Source: Kappaphycus alvarezii
Lineage: Eukaryota > Rhodophyta > Florideophyceae > Gigartinales > Solieriaceae
Reading direction: 5' to 3'
Assembly (NCBI GenBank): GCA_002205965.3
Contig: NADL03000008.1
Span: 372,001-436,000 of the forward strand
DNA: 64,000 nucleotides
In this document: positions 11,700 through 25,005 of the stretch, piece after piece
How positions within the stretch are numbered: the first letter of the stretch is position 1
Layout: each line of letters starts with the position of its first letter
Notes under the pieces: model-generated
Databases searched by the model: none
Told to the model about the DNA's origin: nothing
Seen by the model: the letters and a program-made list of their open reading frames with translations, nothing else
Translations under genes and position numbers: made by a program

Positions 11700-13130
11700 T
11701 TTCCGCAATTCAAAGGATAGTTAGGATTGGTTTATGTCATAAAATTAGAGAACTAATGAAAATCGGACATGAGATCTGCCACACAGGATATCCTAATCTT
11801 CTTTCCGTGATCAACCTTTTTCTGTAAAAAAGCCACCATGTGCTTTCCTTTATTGACCTGAGACCTAAGCAAACTTGCTCTCTTGAGAAGGTAAAACTAA
11901 CAACCCTTAAGTAGAAATAAAGGCAAGTTACTACGAACAGGCAAACCAAAATACAAGAGATGATCAAAGAGATGAATTTCTATGGTAAAATCACTAACGA
12001 CATTCATGAGACTCTAAGGTTGTGCCGCATATCTGTATAGAAGTAAAATATTTTCTTTTCAGAAATGGTCCACTTATTTATTCGTTGATTGGAAGATGAT
12101 AAGCGCAAGTTTTTTCATCAACAGCCCGTAATTTATTTCATACGAAAAAGTAGTTGAAGTAATGCTCTCCTCGTATGCCAAAGATACCGGGGAATTGAGA
12201 TTCAAAAGAACTCTCGAAAACGTTTTCCCCGCATTTGAATGGGAAATAGGGAAAATTTTCACCTATTTATGGATAAAGGGAGGATTATGAACCACATGAT
12301 CGAACTAGTGACCTTCCGATTTCTGTTCTGACGGTCACAAAATTGATTACCTTTGCAAGATCTTAGCCAAGTATCAGAGCTGATCTAAGAATCCAGTCCT
12401 GAGCATCAAATTACAAGGTTACTCATTCAATAAATTAGCTATAACAATGCATGTGTCTATTCAGAACCTTATACATATTGATCTCCTGTCTGGAAAAACT
12501 AGTATGGATCTCTACATCCCACTAACGTAGTGGATGATAGAAGCTTTCATCCGACTCATCTGTTTCGGTATGGTCGAGATACTCGCCATTTCGCTCGTTG
12601 TTTAACTCACATTTCCAATCTATTCTCTCACCATTACCTCTCGCTTGACCTAAGTGCAGTAAACACCAAGTTAGCTGGAAAAGAAAATAAAGTCAATTCT
12701 GGATATGCATATATCTAAACTGGGGTCGCTAAAAATCGATGTGCTCTTGGATTGTCAACGCGTTTATCCGCTGCAGCTAGCAAGGGAAGGTTAATCGCTT
12801 CATGTTACTGGCTATCTCATCAAGAAGAAAAGAGTAGGAAGCCGAAAGATATGCGAATTCAAATATCCTGAACAAAACACTGCTGAGTGATGTGAATTCG
12901 GAACTAGACTATATCAATGCCCTTATGCCTGCCGCTTAAAATACTGAAGAATACTCTCCGCTTCTCACAAATATAACCATTATAACCTAAATGTATCCAT
13001 GGATCCAATTGAATACGATGAAGCCGATATCGAGACATATTGAACCGCCACATCCATATAATATCTTACCCCGATAATAAAAGACGAAGGAAGTAATTCA
13101 GAGGAAGACATAAAGAGCAGCGCTTATATT
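11700..13130. other. AT-rich stretch, nothing recognised
   Basis: Only short chance-length frames occur. The left edge of the retroelement at 13.1 kb may lie here, but no LTR pair was found for it. Confidence 0.25.
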
Positions 13131-13139
13131 GATAAGTCC

Positions 13140-14468
13140 CGCGCAGATGTTTAGACTATCCTATTCATTGAAGTGTGTATGGCTGATATCTACATCCGTG
13201 ATCTCAAATCTGAATTCCAAAAAAGTAGACCACCTGAATTCCTGTGCGAAACCGGAGCCCCTCACTCGTGGGTGTACCGCATACTATCAACTCTTGGCGT
13301 ACACACACGAAATAACCTTTCTGAAAAAATTTGGTCCGGTTTGCATATGCCTGTTACCTATTCTGAAGATGCATATCTTTTTTAATCCATAAACCACCCG
13401 GGGCACCTAAATTATCCGTAAAGTGTCGTATCACCTATGCATAGTTTCTCTTCTGGTTATGAAAGTCATGAAAAGGGAATTTATAACCTCTTCTACCATC
13501 TTAAACCGCTCCCTCCACCGCTTTCGATGAATATGAATACGTTTAATGGGAAAATAGTACACAAACATTACAATATACCCATCCGACCACCTGTATGTGC
13601 GCATGAATTCTTAGGATAGTACCTATTTTACATCTTCGAAAGTAGCCGAATCAAACGCTATTTTTTGAACCGTATACCAAATAAGGTTTTAATCTCATCT
13701 CGCTCTCTCTTCCCGAATAATCTATTCAGGAAAACTCGAAATAATTGAATACATTTCTTGCCGATTTGAATGTTGTAGACGAATACAACAATACAAGACG
13801 CGCTCTAATGAATTTCTTAGGGCACAATATATGAATTTCAGCAAATTCATCTTTCTGTTAAATTTATAGATTGAAATTCGCTTTCCCCTTACATAGTAGA
13901 TGATATAAAGTTTTGCAGTGCTTACCTTTTCCTAGATAACTTCTTCAAAGAACATATACCGAAGAAATTTCTCTAATTATTGGCTCTTATTTTTATTTCA
14001 CTCACAACTAAGACCCTTAGAGATTGCGGAACAACATTTTGCCCCAAGTTGATTAATCCAGCCAGACATTCAGATGTTGATGTTATCGGCGTAGGCATTG
14101 AAAATCATTCACGAGTTTCCATAGAGAAATTATAACACGATTTCGCACGTATAATTTCCCCAAGATTAAGGCTGAAACCCATATTTCAACAAAGAACACG
14201 TATTTGCCTGTTACGTGAAAGCAGTGAATGGACGGTGCGAGCCCACGGGCTCGTTCCGTCCGCCGTCATATTTGAAACATTTAGGCTACCCTGCATGCTT
14301 TCAGAGTCTAATACCATCCGTTCATCAATACGCGTCCGCGAAGGAATGATCGAACTGGAAAGAGTAGAAATGGCCAGTAAAATGGCATCTTTGCGTTTCA
14401 AGCGTGCCCTAAACATGAAGTTCTCCTTGATTTCTATCTTCCATACAAAAATGGCCACAAGTTACTAA
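13140..14468 (+). pseudogene. Retroelement protease and integrase remnants
   Basis: A plus-strand frame at 13173-13385 contains EFLCETGAPHSWV, which fits a retropepsin active site with Asp changed to Glu (usual form LIDTGAPHSWV), followed by a LSTLGV segment. A frame at 14226-14458 reads RAHGLVPSAVIFETFRLP, then ERVEMASKMASLRFKRALN, which resembles the end of an integrase core (GPNGLVPSLLVFG ... EMAKI...RALN) known from a group of copia-type elements in fungi and algae. Between them are same-strand fragments without clear motifs. The class is inferred from two motifs, and there are many stops. Confidence 0.45.
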
Positions 14469-16480
14469 TTATGCGCGAGAACTTAGTAATCGAATTACCG
14501 AATGGCTCTGATCGCTGACTACTGAAAAATTTTATGCTGAAGAGAAGTGAAAAGAAGTCATTACATTACAGAGACGATTATCGGAACGCAAAGACATTAA
14601 ATAATGCTCAGGTAGAGTCATAAAATAATCCTGAATTAGTAGCCTATACTTTTTTGTGACTACGTTGGAGATCTGCTCTCATTCACTTCCAAACATGATA
14701 ATGAAGGCATACTTTTTGTATGATATATCGATCCTGGTGACTCAAGTACCGGTAGGAACATTATAATTGACTCTGAGACAGCCGAAGTTAGAAGAATTCT
14801 TGATATAGAAACCTTCTAAATCTTCTCTCGTGAGTAATTAGCCCCTGATTCGAACTTCATCTTTGGTATGTTCATCATTTCGCCCAAGTATAGCATCGAT
14901 GGTATGTTGAAATACAATACAATAAAACTCACCTCATGAAGAACAGAAAAATTTTTAGGAGTCATCTCTAAAGTAATTAGAATCTAGGAGAAGCGCAAAT
15001 TGATAGATACTGCAGAAACTTGGGAGGCAGTTTGGGATATGATCATTATAAACATTTGCTGCGTACCCTCAGAACACACTGTCGCCAATCAAATTATCTA
15101 ACCTATATATAAAGCTTTTCTTCGCAAAGTAATCTCTGCTGACCAACAATGTATACCCATAAAGCAGTAATTTATTCGATAACCGCTTTTTGAAGTCACC
15201 GAAAGTTTAACGTACCTATGAATTACACTTCTAGTTATACAACTCGTGCTACAGACACATTTTTTCTATCTCAAGCGCAGAACTGCAAGCAATGACGGTC
15301 AAATCTACTGCATAAATCCATGCGGAACCTAATATGATTATTCTTCTTGCGTCTATGACTAAGAAATGGTCCTCATGACGACATACTGATCTTACCAACA
15401 ACAAACAGTGCTACAGTGCTGCTACTCGTTCTATTTACTTCCAAAACATTTCCTCTTTGGGTTAGAGGTTATTTTAACACGATACGTAGACGAATCAACA
15501 CTTTTAATCCCTCTAGATGCTATGGTCTCTTCACTAGATTTGACTATTTCGGAGGGTGACTTCAACTTCATAAGCGTACACGAAATACTGTTCACCAAAT
15601 TAGATGGAGCTCAGTCTATCAAGGCACTGGTAATACAAAGTCCTTTTATTCCTGCCATATGATCCTTACTCTGGCGATGAAATGACTCTGGAGCTCCCGA
15701 AACTCCATCAACCAATACTACTGAACGTCATTTCCGACGAGAAAAGTTCAAATCTCGCCATGTCAAGTTTTCATATCTACCCAGGACTTCCGTCTTCCAA
15801 AGTCACTTATATTGAATCATTCTTGTACAGTACTGCAGAAATTTATGACTTGAACCCCGACCGATGCACCAAGTCTGGTGCTGTTATGGATTCCTTCTCT
15901 ATGTGCTTGTAAGAGGACGTATCGCCAGAATAATATCCATCAGCTGTCCCATACCACTCTATCTTCTTCAAAAGGAAAATAATCTTGCTTTAACCACTTA
16001 CGTGCGCCACATAAACTACTTCCGATAACTTATCACCCCATCCCCTTTGTGCACCACTCGCTTCTTCCTCTATACATCCACTTTAGTATGATTTTTTAAG
16101 AAACATCCATGTTGCAGTTCCTATTACCCTCCTATTTGTAAATTTCCACCCATTCCGATCCGCTTTAGTGTTCTCTTGTCTTTCGTTATCACAACGCCAG
16201 AGATTACACATCTTGTTGCTCATCTTCTGAGCTACTAAAAAGCTCTGAAATCACCCAAATGCCCCTTCAAAGTCCTTCTTCGTCGAGACATTCTTCAACT
16301 CCTCATCAACAAACGCATCTTTAAATCTCTGAACAAAGCCCTCCGAAAGCCAGATACCATCCTTATGCGCAGCGAATCAGACCGTCGTACCTGCAGATCG
16401 CGTTTTGACTTGTATCAAACACCGCCCTTATTCTACAACCACCGAATAAATGTGTTCGACTTTTTTAAACTATGATATTT
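14469..16480 (+). other. Probable continuation of the 13-kb retroelement
   Basis: Plus-strand fragments at 15408-15662 (GLEVILTRYVDESTLL) and 15682-15912 are open, and the YVDE may be an altered YVDD RT motif, but surrounding residues do not let me confirm it. The interval is where the RT would be expected. Otherwise the sequence is AT-rich and uninterpretable. Confidence 0.2.
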
Positions 16481-18877
16481 TCCGCCAATTTTTCACACTA
16501 TTAATTTATGAGAAGCGGTATAAATGTTGTTTATAAGAGTATACTTTACATTTATATGCGTTGAGAGTTCGTTATAACAAACGAAAAGTATTGAAATATC
16601 CATTACAGTTTTATCCGAAAGAAACTCAACGGCACCGCCGGATGCCCAGGACCTGTAAAATTTGTAATTCTTGACGTATGTCAAGGTCATTACTCCTCGA
16701 TCTAGAGTATCAGAGAAGTATTATCCCCGTTTGCAACAAAGAACGTTGAATCTACGAGCCCTACGGCTTAGTTGTTCCAAAAAACCTTTTCAATCCATCC
16801 AAATCCGATTTCTCAACGATATATTGCCGTTGAGTGCCGTCTAGATCGTTGAGAAGAATACTTTATACATATTTCACCACATTGCAATACTGAAAAGCTT
16901 GTGAGAAAATTTTTCGCCCGAACTAAGGGCAGTAAAAGCTACTTGTCCTCGGAGCTCTCATATACCTTGCCAACATCTAAAATTCAAATTATCAATAAAG
17001 GATCCAAAACTAAACTTCCCCAAAAATTGCTTTTCATCTAGCGGGAAGAAACCTTCTCCCACGCACCATACTTCCAGCCTTCATATTATGTACTTTGTTA
17101 CCATTTCTCAGCAGCCCTTCCTACCACTATGATCTTTAGTGTCTCCTCCTCAAAAAGCATCTACTTGATTGATGCATTTGAGTCTCGTGCTATGTTTAGG
17201 TCTGGAGAACCAAATATTTTCTAAAACAATCCATCTAAATGATTAAAGCTTTTCAACTCTAAAGGATATTTTGACAATCTTTGATATTAGACACTATTCT
17301 TTTTTTAGTCTAAATTCAGACTCCTCCTCGTTGATCTCTTCCTGTATCTATCAAGTTATCTATATCTACCTTCCTGTATCTACCAAGTTATCTATATATT
17401 TTTATTACGGAACGTCACCATGCATCTCCGTCACAGTACGGATACCGGAAGGACAATTTTAGGGCCAATCCGGCACTATAATCCCTTAAAAGCTGAATGG
17501 GGCTCATTCAAGGCCTATCTTAAGATACATCAGTGACTTATTTCTATGTGTAGACACTGAATTTTTGGAATATGTCTCATAAGATAAGAGAGACTTTCGG
17601 AATGAGAGATGAATCTTCCATGCTGTTTGATTTCATTGGCTACCTCCTCGTTACTTCGAATTATTCCAGTACTTTGCTAATCTGACGGTATATTTGAGTA
17701 AGCTCCATGTAATTCCTCTAGGTCCTTCCTTTTACAAGGTCAGATCGATGCACATGGGGTTAGCTTGGCTTTCGTATTCTAGGCCTGAATGCATTTTTTG
17801 AAGCCTCTTATCTAGCTGAAGTCATCGCAGAGCACTTAAAGAATGGTAATTCATCGACCTTCCGCGGTCTAGACAATTCAATACGCTACTCGTCGGATAT
17901 CCGACTCACCCTTTGCATTAAGAAACGAGATTTCAAATACGTTCGTAAACTGTAATTTTCAGAAAAATATTCCGCTAGTAAGAAACATCGTTCCTGATAC
18001 TTATACGTATGCTTTTTCTCTGTGACTAATAAAGAACAGAAATATCCGTTTCGTTGAAAATTTATAGATCCTTACGCATAGAGCGCTCTTTCATGGGTGA
18101 TGATTTCATCGAGTTTGGCAATATGTTGGAAATCGCCCTCGCCTACTCACTCTACCTTTTTCGAGGTCCCCAAACGTAGCTTTATGTATACCAATTTATA
18201 GAAAAAGCAAGTTTAATTCAATTTTTGGAACAAATAATAAGTTTCTGACTGGACGAGAACTATCTTCTTTTTTAACATGCTGTCAACATTCGACTTGTGA
18301 TCCCACAAAAGCTGTGTTAAGCGCCCCTTTTCAGGTCCAACCACTCCAGTTTGACAAAGGTGAAATCAAATTTGTTGCATCAATTGCCTTTTGGGTACTA
18401 CAAGCAAAGGCTCGAGAAATTACAGAAACACATGATGTCTGAGATTTTCGCTGAAGGAAAAGCATTACGAGATATTCTGGGAAATTGGCTTTTTTCAAAG
18501 CTCGAAGAACGTCGTTAACGACCTCACAATCCAAGGACTTACTTTTAAACCACAACGGTTCCTTTATATCCAATTTGATAACGGTCGGAGTGGTATAGCT
18601 TCCATAGTGACTGATAAAGGAGCGATATAGTGGTCGAATGTCTCGAGACTGAAGGCATGAGGAAGCTTGATTAAGTGTTTGGAGCTCCTTCTATGATGAG
18701 GGGATGGTTCGGAGGGCGGCAAGCCGATAGCCCTTCAGTTCTGCAGGAATCGAATTCGAGCTATTTTACTACTGACTTGAACAGCAAGCTTATCTCGTGT
18801 TACCTGTAAGGTCATCTGCACAGACACAGAGTTACAGAGGATGATATATTATAAAAATAGCAAACATTTCACTCAAT
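16481..18877. other. AT-rich stretch without recognised genes
   Basis: A minus-strand frame of 80 codons at 18573-18331 has no recognisable motif. The only clear structure is a short tandem duplication at 17339-17400. Confidence 0.25.
17339..17400. repeat. Two-copy tandem repeat, 32-bp period
   Basis: The unit starting TTCCTGTATCTATCAAG occurs at 17339-17370 and again, with a few changes, at 17371-17400. It is a simple duplication in AT-rich DNA. Confidence 0.7.
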
Positions 18878-19147
18878 ATGACATTTCTCCCGTTGAAGCG
18901 CAATCTTTGCTCCAGCATGTCAATATATAATTGTGCTTATACGCACAGGACTCACTACTTTTCGCAACTTCAGAGGGTTCAATTTCCCTCCCTTACTTAC
19001 GAAATCATCTTCTTCTCACGTTGCAGCACGCTAACGAGCTCTCTCCTAAATGGGAACTTGATGCAGAAGTGGCAAAGGCCCATGGTTATGTTAAAGTTGA
19101 TTATAGCAGAATGGAATCGTAGATACACGCACCAGTTGGGGAGTTTT

Positions 19148-19700
19148 AGAAGCGAAGCTTCTTCGGGGGACTAGTCTAGCGGAGCTAGAAATCCACGGAA
19201 GTAGCAGGGCAGAGTGACCGTAGGTCGCGCTCGAAAAGGACTAGAAGGACGCCCTAGGATCCTTAAGGTGGTTTCTGGAGTGGGGATTGTAGAAGGAAAA
19301 GGGGGAAAGAGAAAAGAAAAGGAGAAGGAAGACGTTTATTAGGGTAGGCGATCCTACTCCAGGAAGCGCCCGAAAGGGTAAGTAGAGTGTGACTACTCCG
19401 GTCACTTTGCCTACTACGGACACAAGTAGCGCCGCCTACTCCGGACGCACGCTAGAGGGTCTAGCTATAGTGATCTCGTGCAGCGCTAGGCTTACCAGGC
19501 ACTGAACTAGGCAAAACCTAGACAACCTACACTAGACTGCTCCGATTTCGGTGGTGCTGGTCAGGCACTTCGTCATGTCTTTCCCGTTTTGTTTTACTGG
19601 TAGAGGTGCCAAGGGTTGGCAAGCCTGAGTAGTACTGGTGCCACCTAATGTGGCACTGTCAGCTAGTTAGTCCTATAGTAATTACAAAAATAATGGGATA
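19148..19700. other. GC-richer segment opening with a hairpin
   Basis: The stretch begins with the hairpin AGAAGC-GAA-GCTTCT at 19148-19162 and then has short CTAG- and CTACTCC-rich repeats. Base composition changes visibly from the AT-rich left flank. It could be a long terminal repeat or an element edge, but no second copy was found in the window. Confidence 0.25.
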
Positions 19701-20899
19701 ATTCAGGGAACCATTGTATGTGCCTTTGCTGTAAACGTGTTAATCACATGTGCCACTACACGTATGACCTGGACAGGACAGCCTGTCCGTACGGTAGTAA
19801 GAACAGAATGCGCGCGAAAAAAAATAGAAGTCCAGGTTCCCACATGCCCCTACGCCCAGCGTCGAGCGCGTTCCACCGCGAGAAACGCGAGAAAAAAGAC
19901 CCGCCAACCTGATCAGGGTGGTGGTTTGCGCTGCGCTTTCGAATGAGTAACACTACGTTTTCCTCGTGGTCGGGTATCCCAATCACGTTGGCATCCCATT
20001 ATTTCGGGGTTCCGAATTTTTCTACGTAGTAGCGTAGCTACTAGACGTTATACCCATCGTGGATCGCAGTTTTACTCGCGCTATATTCCAATTTCCGTGT
20101 ATTTCCTTCGGGGTGCAACTTGAGTCGGTCCAGGCTCACCTGGAGAATTAAAATGATGGGTGGTCTGGTAAACACGCCCCTCTTTGGCCTATCGAAGCCA
20201 TCACTGGGAGTTCCCAGTGCTGATTGTGGGTAGCTCCTCAAAGGTTGTGCCCGGCACGTGCGACACAGCCTTGAAAAACCGACAAAATGTCGGTAGTTAA
20301 GGCGGCGGTATGCCACGTTACAAGGTTTTTCCTTGTGTGTCGGTGCACGCTCTGCTTCGTAGTGCAGTATTTAACCATGAATCCTGGTGATTTATGGCGC
20401 GCCCATCACCTCTCCCAGCATCACAGTCCGATCAAATATCGCTTCTCCATCCGCTTGCTTTCTTCACCTTCACACATCACCCATCACCAAACTCTTCTTC
20501 CTTGTCTCCAGCTATCGGACAGCCTGTCCTGTGATGTCAGGTCTGCTTCCAGATGCTGGATCAGCTGTGAGGGAGGGTCACCTGCCCAGTGCCGCTCCGG
20601 GTATCCCGAGAGCGATGGTTGCCAGCAGAGACTGGTAGGTGCGTTTCGATACTGACGCTGGGTCCATTGGCCCGCATCGCATCGAGAGGCGCCTGCGGGC
20701 GCCCACGTGGTCAGTAGTTCGAACTGCGTCTTGCTGTAGAGGAGAATCTCGATCTTGATTTTGTGCGGTGTGCCAGTGAGGAACTGTACGCTACGAGGAT
20801 TGCCTCATTGAATAGGGATGACATGGATAGTGGCGACTACTTTTTTCAGCCTTGTTGTTTGCGCGGGATAGTTCTTTGCTCCCAGGTTGTGCAGGTATT

Positions 20900-21971
20900 G
20901 CCTCTAATGTTCAATCAAGGCGGATCGTGATTACTACCCGATCTATGAGGATCATAAGTATGAACGCAAGATGCGTCATGCCCACGGTGTGTTTCTCGGC
21001 TCCCACAACCGTGAGGCAGAGATACTCCACTCAGAAGCGCTGAGTGGGAAGTATGTTCCCGTGCCCGTGTGGTTCTCTAAGTATGATATACCCTACGGCT
21101 TCCTACCAGAGACTCCCTGGTACTTAACATACCGCGGACTAGAGATTTCCGGCCCCTTTGCAAAACGAGGAGGATGCCTCGTAGAATGTAACCATTTCCG
21201 AATTGGTACATAAATGAGTTATCGAGGCCATACATGAGGCGCACGGGGGCAAGTTTTGGTACTTTCCAGGGGCTGTGGTCAAAGCCGCACGCGATGTGGG
21301 GATGGAAGCGGGCTTCCAAATTCATCTGAAGACGATCACCTGGATGCCAGTGCCACGATAGACTTCATTGAACAGCTTCGATTGGTCGCGGATTCCTTCT
21401 GCGAACCGTGTCCTTTCTGAAGCTCAGGATTTGTGTACATCAGTCCACGCTAGTGGAGATTGGGTCGAGCTCAATCCTGCAACATGGGCTCCTGTTAGCC
21501 CTCCCAGTAGGCTGATCCCACGCAATGCAGTCGGAACGTGCTCACGTGATGACCACGGTCCATGTCTGGCTGATATTCTGCGGAATTTGCCGCCAGCATC
21601 TCGCCCACAGGGTGCAGCTGGGGCGTTTGGGAGTGCTATTGGGACGGGTTTTTCCGTGCGCCGCTCAGCGGGGGTGTTTCCGTGCGGATTACAAACGGGC
21701 TGAGCGCATACTCAGCACAGTCTCGTACAACCGTTGGGGTCCCGTTTTCAGTCAGGCCCTCGCACGCAAAGGTTTCACTGGTCGTGTGAACATGGTGGGT
21801 GTGATGGATTTACTGCGGGAGATCTTGGTGTTGGGGAAGTCGGTCTTGTTTCCACCTGACGTCCCGGCTGCGATGCCGAACGTAACAAACGAGGAAGTAG
21901 TCAATCCTCCTGACGAAGGGGCTACTGCCTTCCCCGCACAAGCCGTAATGAAGACTGGCGCAGGGCGTTAA
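20900..21971 (+). pseudogene. Broken unidentified coding region
   Basis: Plus-strand frames run on from each other: 20971-21213 (RHAHGVFLGSHNREAEILHS ... VPVPVWFSKYDIPYGFLPE), then other frames to 21360 (GGKFWYFPGAVVKAARDVGM), and 21525-21971 (VFSQALARKGFTGRVNMVGV, ending in an acidic, proline-containing tail). Codon-like composition and the absence of low-complexity sequence suggest a real protein broken by frameshifts. A retrotransposon gag-like or capsid-like protein is one possibility, because the chromodomain ORF and other retroelement parts lie nearby, but no motif proves it. Confidence 0.35.
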
Positions 21972-24890
21972 TTTCCATGGGAATAGCCCATAGTAGTTAC
22001 TTATTACGGGAATAGCCCGAAGTTGACCTTAAGTTGTGAAACAGTTGCTTCGTGTGTCTTCAGTAGTACGTAACTCATAGTCCGTTGAGGTGTATTCCTG
22101 TTTCAGCTTAGACTGAGCAGTAGCTTGTACACGGTAACAGGTGATCACGGTCACATAATCCCAAAACAAGTAAACCTTGTTGTCGTGTGGGGTCTTGATT
22201 CCACACATCTTCATCGGCGTCTGTGAGCTCCGTGTTCACTAATTATTACGAGTGATTGGTTATCTAAGGGTCGCCTTGGAAACACATCTGAAGCGAGAGT
22301 GTTGTTACGGGCGCTAGTGCGGTTTTTTCCGGGCAAGTTATCCTTGTAAAATTAGTTTTTGTGGCGGGACAAGACGTGTTTTGTTTGTGAGCCATAGGTT
22401 AACCCCATAGGTGAGGTGAATGAATTTCAACAGTCAAGGTTTTTCCTTGACAGTCGTGCTCGAATTGAGTGTGATTCAGGGGATTCCTGAACATAGCAGC
22501 GTTGGACGCTGTTACACCGCATGCAACTCGGAGGATGGTCCTCCTCATCTTCGTTCTCTTTGGTACCCGACTCAGGTCCTCCTGAGATGCCCTTACTCCT
22601 CTTTGAGGGCGGTTTCAAGTAAAAAATTGTCCCCTACTTTATTGTGGTGAAGAAAATCCTTCACAGTACATTATTCCCAGAGATGGAATAGATTTACGAG
22701 GAATACCTTGGCGAATTCACTCCGTGCCACTGCATGGTGATGGGTGCAGCCCTCCTGCACAGTTGTCTGTGATGAAATTCTTCCTGCCTCTCGCCAACAA
22801 TCGGTCAGGGTTCCTGACTTCTTTTGAACGCGTTCCTGTGTTTGATCAGTGATCTGAGCACCGGGATTGGCCCAGTAGTCGTTTTTAGTCGAGCCTACAG
22901 GAAATTAAAATGATGGGAGGGTTACTATCCGTCATCAAGAGCTGCTTTTAGATGGCCCGAGTCATTAGAGTTACTGGTGGTTCGGTTGGGACAAAGGTTT
23001 GCACTAATTGACGCAGCAGAGGTGTTGCTGGTTGGGCCAAGACTTTCTTGGTCCGCAATTCAAACAGGCTGAGGGTTTCCTCAGTGTAAGGCGCATTTTT
23101 GGTCGCCCTTTTTTGGTTTTCACTGGGGTGCGTAGTCGAGGTGGTGAGTTTCTTCCATTCCCGCTTAATTACCAGAGTAGGATAATGCCTAATTATTTTT
23201 GCCAACAGATAATGTCCGTCCACCTAGCGGGGTGCTAGAAATGGTTCCAAGGGACCTTCCCGTTCTACTCGACAAATAGGGATGGCCTGGGGACGTGAAA
23301 GCCCAACGAGAGAGTTTTGTTGTACCTAGGTTTCCTGAAATTCCTGGGCTCGCATGTTGTCAACGGAGAGAGGCTGGCTCTCTAGCGTTCAGTGTTGAAT
23401 CGAGGAGCGGAATAGGGAACCCAGTCATTTTCACAGCGGAGAAGTATAACTCTCACCCTATCTTAATTATATCGAGTCTCTGCTCGACGATGCGGTTGGG
23501 GGTGTCCCCTCGTTGTTCTTGAACAACGCTATCCTTGTAACATGTCGACGGCATCAGGAATCCCGGGTGCGAACGCGGCGAATTCCAAACCACGAAGTGA
23601 AAAGGATGGGCAAGAAAGTCCTTGCGAACATCACAAAGCGATGGTTGGAGTGCGAGTGTAATCAGGTTGTCCTGAGCGGTGTCACGCGTGGGTAAAGAAC
23701 CCACGTATGAGCAAGGAGATTTGCTGACGGTTGCGTGAGGGGACTCCCTTTACTTCCGTTGCGACCAAATCCAGTTCGGAAGGGAGTCGGGGTGTCCTGA
23801 CGAATTAGAGAGGTGCACGAAGCGAGTGTGGGTAGCTCAACTCAGGGAAAGTGAGGGCAGCGATCGAGCATACCTTCGGGGTTCGTGCGTTGGGCAAGGG
23901 AACTATTGCCGATTTTGGCCACCAACTGCGGAGGGCCAAATTGAGGCTTTCAGAGTCAGGATATCCTGACTTTTACTGAAGAGCGGTCTTCAGTCGGGGT
24001 TCCGATTGTGGCAACTCATGTCGGGAAATCTCGAGCGCACTTCCGCTCCATAGTGTCTGGCGGCGTACATTTGTACACTGGTACACTTGTACATGTGTCC
24101 GAGTGTACTAGGCAGGGTTTCCTAACCAGTGGGCCTGGTCATTGCGGTACCAGAATTGAGCATGGCACTTGATAATTTCAAAAAAACTCCGTTGGTTCAA
24201 CTCTCTAGCCAATGTCTCAGAGTCCATCAACACAAAGGAGAACCTCCTCGGAAAATATACTACGACTATGTCGTATGTAGCTAGGATACCTAACTTATAT
24301 ATAGTCAACACCGGGTACCGGTGCACGGCTATAAACACACACACAGGGGTATCCCTGGGGTCATCGAGAAAGAAGCCAATATCAACAGAATTTCAAGGCG
24401 TTGACTGACTGAAGCAGTCAGTCTATGATTATGTAAGGACCCGCAATTACAAAAGTAGAAAATAGGGGTCTGCTGCGATTGATTAGGTTCAGTTACTGTT
24501 AGTTTCAACAGTTGCATTTCTTAACAAACCAAACGAGGAGCAATGTGTTATTTTAAATACTTTTTAGTCAATTTCTTTAGTTTATTCCCTGCTTTTCGGC
24601 ACCGTCATTCTAATATCACGTCAAAGGTGTCTTTGAAGCTTACATGTTTCAAAACCAGCCGAAAAGAACGTCCAAAAAGATCACACTGGTCACAGACGAC
24701 ACCTATCTAACCATAAGGGAATCTGCATAACACTATTACGGAACTCTGACACATTGTGGCAGCGCTCATGGACAGAGTTGGGACAAATACCGACTCTGTA
24801 GAGACAAATTCATTTATCTAAACGTTTAATAAAGGTGATCCTGTGCCAAGAATTACCTGCACTATATTAGCGACAGCATGAAAGCAAATA
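21972..24890. other. Unassigned stretch with short internal repeats
   Basis: No domain was recognised. The 15-mer AATTAAAATGATGGG occurs near 22903-22917 and also near 20147-20161. A palindrome-rich GTACA cluster lies at about 24066-24095. These may be untranslated or terminal parts of the same unidentified element as the 21-kb coding region. Confidence 0.25.
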
Positions 24891-24895
24891 CAATG

Positions 24896-25005
24896 CCAAC
24901 TTCTATTGTGGCGAAAAGTATTCTTCAAAATAAAGAACTGCTTAAACCTCCAACTTTCTATTGTGGCGAAAAGTATTCTTCAAAATAAAGAACTGCTTAA
25001 ACCTC
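24896..25005. repeat. 55-bp tandem duplication inside a transposase
   Basis: The segment at 24901-24950 is repeated at 24956-25005 with no mismatch over 50 bases, period 55. It duplicates the transposase C-terminal block (RFKQFFILKNTFRHN). As 55 is not a multiple of three, the second copy is out of frame. Confidence 0.85.

Noticed and set aside
18968..18990. GAGGG-TTCAATTT-CCCTC as a tRNA T-arm
   Set aside because: No matching anticodon arm, D-arm or acceptor stem lies upstream; a single stem-loop is not enough for a tRNA call.
24066..24095. GTACA-rich palindromic cluster as an operator
   Set aside because: Short, of simple composition, and without any gene start nearby to regulate.
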